From an uncultured Eubacterium sp. (GTDB lineage Bacteria; Bacillota_A; Clostridia; Lachnospirales; Lachnospiraceae), in contig CAQBGY010000003.1 in assembly GCA_948759685.1 (NCBI GenBank), forward strand, positions 1-39,880: a stretch of DNA of 39,880 nt. Reading direction: 5' to 3'. Each line of letters begins with the position of its first letter. Positions within the stretch are counted from its first letter, which is position 1. Of this stretch, positions 35,105 to 39,880 are shown piece by piece. Made by a program: the position numbers and the translations under genes. The notes below the pieces were generated by a model. That model ran no database searches, was not told the origin of the DNA, and was given only the letters and a program-made list of their open reading frames with translations.

Positions 35105-35136
35105 AAAGCCACACCACTTACAAGCGGCATGGCTTT
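35105..35136 (-). terminator. Terminator between citrate synthase and greA
   Basis: A 12-bp stem with three G-U pairs on the minus strand (35136-35125 with 35116-35105), 8-base loop, ending GGCTTTATAGAATT. It begins 4 bases after the citrate synthase stop codon. Confidence 0.65.
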
Positions 35137-35139
35137 ATT

Positions 35140-36501
35140 CTATCTATTATCCATCTTATGATATTCATTATAACCACAATTACTTACGTACGCAGGGCGC
35201 ATAATTTTATCAGCATTGACTAATTCTTCAATTCGATGAGCACTCCATCCTACAATTCTGGCAATCGCAAACATTGGAGTAAACAACTCTTCGGGAATGT
35301 CCAACATACTGTAAACCAATCCGCTGTAAAAATCTACATTGGCGCTAACACCTTTATACATCTTGCGTTCCTGAGCAATCACTTCCGGAGCGAGACGCTC
35401 AATCATACTATAAAGAGCAAAATCTTTTTCACGTCCTTTCTCAATTGCTAACTTTTCAACAAACGCTTTAAAAATATCTGCCCTTGGGTCTGACACCGAA
35501 TAAACAGCATGCCCCATACCATATATTAATCCCTTTTTATTAAATACTTCTTTGTGTAAAATTTTTCTAAGATATTCCTTCACTTCCGCTTCATCTGTAA
35601 TATCAGACACATTCTTTTTAATATCCTTAAACATTTCCACAACCATAATATTGGCCCCTCCATGTCTAGGTCCTTTCAAAGAAGATAACGCTGCCGCAAT
35701 GGTTGAATATGTATCAGAACCAGAGGAAGTTACAACTCTTGTAGTAAAAGTAGAATTATTTCCACCACCATGTTCCATATGAAGCACTAATGCCAAATCC
35801 AATACTTTCGCCTCTAATTCTGTATATTGTTTATTGGGTCTAAGCATTCGCAAAAGATTTTCGCTTGTAGATAAATCCGATTTAGGTCTGTGTATATAGA
35901 GACTTCCATTCTTCTTATAATGATTATACGCCTGATATCCATAAACCGATAACATCGGGAATAATGCAATTAACTGAATACACTGACGTATTACATTCTC
36001 GATAGAAGTATCTGAGACATTCTTATCATATGATGCCAATGTCAATACACTCTTTGTCAATGAATTCATAATGTCAGAACTCGGTGCTTTCATAATAACA
36101 TCTCTGACAAAATTTGTAGGTAATCTTCTTCCTGTAGAAAGCATTTCCTGAAACTCTCTTAAATTTTCCTGAGTCGGCAGCTCCCCAAAAACTAAAAGAT
36201 ATGCAATCTCTTCAAATCCATATCTGCCTTCTTCCATAAATCCTTTTACCAGTTCCTGAATGTGATACCCTCTATAGTATAACTTTCCGGGACATGGAAC
36301 AGTTTTTCCGTCTACTATTTCTGATGATTCAATTCTTGAAATATTTGTAATACCAGTTACAACACCTTTCCCGTTAAGATCCCGTAACCCTCTTTTGACC
36401 CCATATTCTGTAAATAAATCTTTTTCTACACTATCGTTTTTCTTACACACTTTACTATATTTTTCTGTAAAACCTCTAACGTCTTCTTTTTTTAATGTCA
36501 T
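35140..36501 (-). CDS. Citrate synthase family protein
   Basis: 453 residues. Recognisable blocks are GVVTGITNISRIESSEIVDG, then YRGYHIQEL near the N-terminus; the active-site HMEHGGGNNSTFTTR and KGPRHGGANIMVVEMF; and GMGHAVYSVSDPRADIFKAF with the second catalytic histidine. It condenses acetyl-CoA with oxaloacetate to citrate in the cytosol. The form is the longer one (about 450 residues) seen in Clostridia. No aconitase or isocitrate dehydrogenase is next to it in the window, so a role in glutamate supply is inference. Confidence 0.92.
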   Translation of the reverse strand: MTLKKEDVRGFTEKYSKVCKKNDSVEKDLFTEYGVKRGLRDLNGKGVVTGITNISRIESSEIVDGKTVPCPGKLYYRGYHIQELVKGFMEEGRYGFEEIAYLLVFGELPTQENLREFQEMLSTGRRLPTNFVRDVIMKAPSSDIMNSLTKSVLTLASYDKNVSDTSIENVIRQCIQLIALFPMLSVYGYQAYNHYKKNGSLYIHRPKSDLSTSENLLRMLRPNKQYTELEAKVLDLALVLHMEHGGGNNSTFTTRVVTSSGSDTYSTIAAALSSLKGPRHGGANIMVVEMFKDIKKNVSDITDEAEVKEYLRKILHKEVFNKKGLIYGMGHAVYSVSDPRADIFKAFVEKLAIEKGREKDFALYSMIERLAPEVIAQERKMYKGVSANVDFYSGLVYSMLDIPEELFTPMFAIARIVGWSAHRIEELVNADKIMRPAYVSNCGYNEYHKMDNR

Positions 36502-36528
36502 AAATACCCCTCTTACATCTTGAAATAG

Positions 36529-37407
36529 TTAATAAATAAAATTGACAGCATCATGAATCACCTTAAAATCCACTACTGCCCGTCCTTTTTCTTTCTCTCC
36601 ATCCAGCGACCAATCTATATCTGTACAATCAGTAATTCTTGCAGATTTAATCTTTTCTAATGTTATCTTTCCAGTAAATTGCTGTGTAAATATCTTGACT
36701 GCCAGTCTGATAAATTCTACAGGATTCTTTGGAAATTCAACCAGCATCAATTCAAATTCTCCATCATTAAACTCTACCGCTTCCTTATCTAATTTCATAA
36801 TCCCGCCAACTTTGGTAGCATTATTAATCGCGGCAAAAATATATTTTCCTTCGTGGGTCGTATGTTCCAATTCAATTTTCAACTTCAAACTTCTAATGCG
36901 AAATAACTCACGGCTGCCATGTAAAATATATGCAAAATGACCTAACCTGTTTTTCATTTTCTGTGGTGTAGAATATGAAGTCTCAGTAAATATACCAGCT
37001 GATGCTGTATACACAAAATAGCGGCCATTAAACATACCCATATCCAAAGGCTTTGCCTCATGAGAAACAATAAACTCAGCCTGTGTTTTCGGATTAGAAC
37101 TCAATCCAAGACTTGCAGCAAAATCATTGGTTGAACCAGCCGGTATGTAACCAAGAGGTGTTGTAATCTCCTTCTCAGCCATTCCCTGAATAACCTCATT
37201 CAGCGTTCCATCTCCCCCCATACACACAACCAAATCCACTCTTGCTCCATGCTCTCTGGCAATATTAGTGCCATCTAATCTTTTTTTTGTATACTTTATT
37301 CCAACCTTATAACCAGCTTCTTCAAATACCTGAACAGCCTCATCAATATAATTTCTATTCTTTTTTAATCCTGCCTTAGGATTAACAATAAATAAAAGCT
37401 TTTTCAT
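36529..37407 (-). CDS. Diacylglycerol/lipid kinase family protein (DgkB/YegS-like)
   Basis: 292 residues from the ATG at 37407 (MKKLLFIVNPKAG), 7-8 bases after AAGGAG; the ATG two codons earlier overlaps that box. The DAGK catalytic motif VVCMGGDGTLNEVIQGMA, the preceding FIVNPKAGLKKN, and GYIPAGSTNDFAASLGL are present. The C-terminal half is beta-rich (FNDGEFELMLVEFP). It phosphorylates diacylglycerol or a related lipid at the membrane, recycling lipid intermediates. The enzyme's exact lipid substrate cannot be read from the sequence. It lies upstream of citrate synthase with a 27-base gap. Confidence 0.9.
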   Translation of the reverse strand: MKKLLFIVNPKAGLKKNRNYIDEAVQVFEEAGYKVGIKYTKKRLDGTNIAREHGARVDLVVCMGGDGTLNEVIQGMAEKEITTPLGYIPAGSTNDFAASLGLSSNPKTQAEFIVSHEAKPLDMGMFNGRYFVYTASAGIFTETSYSTPQKMKNRLGHFAYILHGSRELFRIRSLKLKIELEHTTHEGKYIFAAINNATKVGGIMKLDKEAVEFNDGEFELMLVEFPKNPVEFIRLAVKIFTQQFTGKITLEKIKSARITDCTDIDWSLDGEKEKGRAVVDFKVIHDAVNFIY

Positions 37408-37495
37408 AACCATACTCCTTGGTATATCAATAACAATTTTACCTCATATTTCCACTCAATTGTGTGAAAGAAAATTGAACATTTTGTAAACATCG

Positions 37496-38287
37496 TTATT
37501 TATTCTTCGCCTGAAAAAAAGTTCCAACCTGATGTCCTTCTAAAACTTTATAAATATTTTCAGGCTCATTTCCACTCATTACAATCGTATCTATTCCTGC
37601 CTCTGTAGAAATCTGTGCCGCCTGAAGTTTTGTAACCATTCCACCTGTGCCAAATTTTGAACCCTTTCCACCGGCAATTTTGAATAATTCCGGAGTAATT
37701 TCCTCAACTACCGGAATAATTCTGGCATATTCATCTTCATTTGGATTTCCATTATACAGTCCATCTATATCTGTTAATATCAATAATGCATCAGCGCCAA
37801 TTAATTTTGCAACAATAGCAGACAAACTATCATTATCACCATATAAAATCTCTTCAATGGCAACAGCATCATTCTCATTGATAATTGGAATGGCGCCCAT
37901 ATGAAATATCTCTTCAAATGTATTTATAAGGTTTTCTCTGCACTCACTGTTTTCCACATCTCGCTTTGTCATCAAAAACTGTCCTGTAGTATGTCCATAC
38001 TCGCCAAACATTTTATCGTACATAAACATTAATTCACACTGCCCAATTGTAGCCGCAGCCTGTTTTCCGGCAGTAGTAGTAGGTCTGTCCTTTAATCCTA
38101 ATTTTCCTGCTCCCACACCAATGGCACCGGAAGTTACTAAAGCTACCTGCTTTCCTGAATTAACAATATCTGATATAACAGTTACTAACTGTTTCATTCT
38201 CCGTATATTTGCTTTTCCTGTATCATGTGCTAACGTGGAAGTTCCCACTTTTATGACAATTCGTTCTACATTATTTAATGTTGCCAT
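37496..38287 (-). CDS. proB: Glutamate 5-kinase, short form without PUA domain
   Basis: 263 residues. The amino-acid kinase fold is seen through RIVIKVGTSTLAHDTGK, VALVTSGAIGVGAGKLGL, IPIINENDAVA, ILTDIDGLYNGNP and SKFGTGGMVTKLQAAQI. It phosphorylates glutamate to glutamyl phosphate, the first step of proline synthesis. Many bacterial ProB proteins are about 370 residues with a C-terminal PUA domain; this one ends just after the kinase. proA, usually adjacent, is not present on either side here. AAAGGAG lies 14 bases before the ATG, a long spacing. Confidence 0.92.
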   Translation of the reverse strand: MATLNNVERIVIKVGTSTLAHDTGKANIRRMKQLVTVISDIVNSGKQVALVTSGAIGVGAGKLGLKDRPTTTAGKQAAATIGQCELMFMYDKMFGEYGHTTGQFLMTKRDVENSECRENLINTFEEIFHMGAIPIINENDAVAIEEILYGDNDSLSAIVAKLIGADALLILTDIDGLYNGNPNEDEYARIIPVVEEITPELFKIAGGKGSKFGTGGMVTKLQAAQISTEAGIDTIVMSGNEPENIYKVLEGHQVGTFFQAKNK

Positions 38288-38330
38288 TATTATCGTTTAT
38301 TCTCCTTTGTCCTTCTCATACATATCTATC

Positions 38331-38358
38331 GAAGAGTTTCACCTGAGGTGGACTCTTC
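38331..38358 (-). promoter_or_regulatory. Hairpin in the proB leader
   Basis: GAAGAGT (38358-38352) pairs with ACTCTTC (38337-38331) on the minus strand, enclosing a further ACCT/AGGT pairing. It lies within the presumed proB leader, just after its promoter. It has no T-run on the minus strand and shows no T-box signature. Confidence 0.4.
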
Positions 38359-38364
38359 TTTATT

Positions 38365-38393
38365 ATTTTAAAGGTAATTCCAACTTTTGTAAA
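38365..38393 (-). promoter_or_regulatory. Putative proB promoter
   Basis: TTTACA (38393-38388) and TAAAAT (38370-38365) on the minus strand with a 17-base spacer. It begins directly after the YitT-family stop codon, so proB can be expressed on its own. Confidence 0.5.
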
Positions 38394-38394
38394 C

Positions 38395-39261
38395 CTATAT
38401 CTCACTTTTAAAATGGGACTTAAACCCTTCTCCAAATACTTCATTCGCTGAAGACACTATCACAAAGGCATTTGGATCTACTTCTTTTAATATATTTCTG
38501 ACTTTTATTAAATTTTGCTTTCTCATGACGCACATGATAATTTCAGTAGAAGTATTACTATACGCTCCCATTCCCTGCATCATAGTCACTCCCACATCCA
38601 ATTCTTTCATCATACGTGTAGCGATTGTTTTACGTTTTTCACTAATAATGTATACAAGTGTTGCCTGATCCCCTCCATATATTGCCTTATCCATTACAAC
38701 AGTTGACACATATATTGCAACAGTTGCAAATAAGGCTACTTCGATATTATGAAATGCTATCGCCGATGCCGCCAGTACTGCAAGATCAAGCAGCATATAT
38801 ATTTGTCCTGTCCTCATATGGGGTTTCCTCTGCCGAACTATTTTTACAATAACATCCAATCCGCCTGTTGTAGTTTCCATTCTGAACATAACCCCCATGG
38901 CTACACCAAATAATGCTCCCCCCATCACGGCAGCTAACATCATGTTGTCTGTCACCGATTCTATACCTGTCAATGAAGGTAAAATATCAATGAAAATTGA
39001 CGAAACTATAAGAGAATATATCGTAGAACAAATAAATCTGCCTCCAAACTTCCACGCTCCCAATATCATAATAGGAATGTTCATTATCAATATGAGCATA
39101 CCCAATCCTGGCAAAAAAGGAAATACACTCTTCAGTACAATTGCTATACCCGAAACACCACCTGGCGCCAACTGATTTGGATTAAGAAAAAAAGCAATAC
39201 CGGCAGCATATAGCAATGCAGCAAGAGTAATAGTCGTATATCTACTCAAAAACTTTAACAA
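38395..39261 (-). CDS. YitT family membrane protein
   Basis: 288 residues. About five or six hydrophobic segments occupy residues 1-180 (start MLKFLSRYTTITLAALLYAA; then NQLAPGGVSGIAIVLKSVFP; and TTGGLDVIVKIVRQRKPHM, the YitT repeat). A C-terminal DUF2179 domain (VYIISEKRKTIATRMMKELD, GVTMMQGMGAY, then IVSSANEVFGEGF) is likely cytosolic. The molecular function is unknown; the family is widespread in Firmicutes. The start codon is TTG (39261), placed about 7 bases after AGGAGGG; no ATG fits better. Confidence 0.9.
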   Translation of the reverse strand: MLKFLSRYTTITLAALLYAAGIAFFLNPNQLAPGGVSGIAIVLKSVFPFLPGLGMLILIMNIPIMILGAWKFGGRFICSTIYSLIVSSIFIDILPSLTGIESVTDNMMLAAVMGGALFGVAMGVMFRMETTTGGLDVIVKIVRQRKPHMRTGQIYMLLDLAVLAASAIAFHNIEVALFATVAIYVSTVVMDKAIYGGDQATLVYIISEKRKTIATRMMKELDVGVTMMQGMGAYSNTSTEIIMCVMRKQNLIKVRNILKEVDPNAFVIVSSANEVFGEGFKSHFKSEI

Positions 39262-39284
39262 AAAAATCCCTCCTTAAAACAATT

Positions 39285-39339
39285 ATAACTTATCATTAGG
39301 ATATCCTTTTATAACAATTCAATCCTTCTGATAAGTTAT
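39285..39339 (-). promoter_or_regulatory. Inverted repeat between the small peptide gene and the YitT gene
   Basis: 11-bp arms (39285-39295 with 39329-39339) enclose AGGAT/ATCCT that can extend pairing. On the minus strand it is followed by AATTGTTTTAAGGAGGG, so it may be a weak terminator for the peptide gene or a leader structure of the YitT gene, whose start lies 24 bases on. The rest of 39340-39431 shows nothing. Confidence 0.4.
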
Positions 39340-39431
39340 ATGAAAGAAAATAATTTTTGTTTCTAAATATATATACCGTATTTTTCTCTACGACCTCAAA
39401 ATATTTGTAAAGAAATAATTATATTAATTTC

Positions 39432-39650
39432 TTACATTTCATCGTCTCCAGGAAGTTCGGCTGTTGGTACACTACATGCTGTAGGATTTATAGAACATTC
39501 TGCACAGCCTCTTATTACTGATTTTTCTTTTTTCACTTCCTGTGATTCTTCCACTATTTCATTTACTTTTACATTAATATGCCCATCACCTTTTTGCATA
39601 CTTCCATCTAACATAGCAACAATATCATCTATCATTTTTTCTTTATCCAT
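39432..39650 (-). CDS. Small cysteine-containing protein, unknown function (possible peptide precursor)
   Basis: 72 residues from the ATG at 39650 (MDKEKMIDDIVAMLDGSMQK), 5 bases after GGAGG; an ATG four codons upstream overlaps that box. The N-terminal 50 residues are charged, helical and acidic-to-basic with no signal peptide. The C-terminal 24 residues carry all three cysteines (GCAECSINPTACSVPTAELP) and end in an acidic tail (GDDEM). A leader-like helix followed by a short Cys/Ser/Thr core is the layout of ribosomally made modified peptides, but no maturation enzyme is in the window, so this stays a guess. It stands alone, next to the tandem repeat. Confidence 0.65.
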   Translation of the reverse strand: MDKEKMIDDIVAMLDGSMQKGDGHINVKVNEIVEESQEVKKEKSVIRGCAECSINPTACSVPTAELPGDDEM

Positions 39651-39717
39651 AATATCCTCCAAATTGATTTTTTAATAGTATATCATTTTTCACAGTTTTT
39701 TTCCATAACAAGTAAAA

Positions 39718-39880
39718 GAAAGCACGAGACGAACCTCGATTCCGCTTCGCTTCTTCTCGGTCTCGTGCCTCGACTTTTTCTCCTCTACTTTTCTAGAAAG
39801 CACGAGACGAACCTCGATTCCGCTTCGCTTCTTCTCGGTCTCGTGCCTCGACTTTTTCTCCTCTACTTTTCTAGAAAGCA
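39718..39880. repeat. 78-bp tandem repeat, at least 2.1 copies, reaching the window edge
   Basis: Unit starts are at 39718, 39796 and 39874, an exact 78-base period with identical copies as far as visible. Each unit contains a 9-bp inverted repeat GCACGAGAC/GTCTCGTGC (39722-39730 with 39760-39768 in the first) enclosing AACCTCGATT, GCTTCGC and CTCGGTC. Those motifs are shared with the element at 26707-26850. The period is a multiple of three, and one minus-strand frame stays open across all copies until a stop at 39690-39692, but no start is visible. Confidence 0.85.

Noticed and set aside
38288..38394. T-box leader controlling proB
   Set aside because: The leader is too short, and I see no antiterminator-type GGTGG block or terminator.
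39718..39880. CRISPR array at the right edge
   Set aside because: The period is 78 bases and the whole unit, including what would be spacers, is identical between copies. There are no unique spacers and no cas genes in the window.

Overview
The window is an AT-rich stretch of a low-GC Firmicute, most likely a spore-forming anaerobe of the Lachnospiraceae/Clostridia. Four things point there: a four-subunit 2-oxoacid:ferredoxin oxidoreductase, SpoIIID next to an Mbl-type MreB, a short RecD2, and AGGAGG-type ribosome binding sites throughout. Every protein gene I accept lies on the minus strand, so transcription runs from high to low coordinates. One candidate RNA gene (about 31289-31456) is on the plus strand.

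Layout from low to high coordinates: (1) 1-4401: a lipoprotein start cut by the window edge, a response regulator/histidine kinase/membrane protein operon with a structured leader, and two small envelope proteins. (2) 4457-7462: porC-porD-porA-porB. (3) 7514-10783: a fused ATPase, a queuosine-precursor-type transporter, and a radical SAM protein that is a candidate queuine lyase. (4) 11055-18740: rpoB-rpoC with their own promoters. (5) 19007-22862: secreted proteins of unknown function, one broken by a frameshift, and a sodium:alanine/glycine symporter behind a glycine riboswitch. (6) 23044-26544: rpmG-secE-nusG-rplK-rplA-rplJ-rplL, with an L10 leader. (7) 26851-31770: comF, recD2, mbl, spoIIID. 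(8) 31872-39650: a DMT exporter, a free-standing KdpD sensor domain, a WYL regulator, greA, citrate synthase, a lipid kinase, a PUA-less glutamate 5-kinase, a YitT protein, and a small cysteine-containing peptide. (9) 39718-39880: a 78-bp tandem repeat running off the window.

Three things stand out. First, the usually continuous rplL-rpoB junction is opened by about 4.3 kb of unrelated genes, and rpoBC carries tandem promoters of its own. Second, a family of modular hairpin-rich intergenic elements recurs in the window. Two copies, in opposite orientations, have terminal inverted repeats and share a CCTCG-hairpin-CTCGGTCGCGG core. The same core is amplified in the 78-bp tandem repeat, and a related hairpin cluster seems to sit inside the variable arm of the glycine riboswitch. 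Third, the transporter and noncanonical CX4CX2C radical SAM pair looks like a queuine salvage module.

All functional calls come from reading motifs and context by eye; no database search was run.
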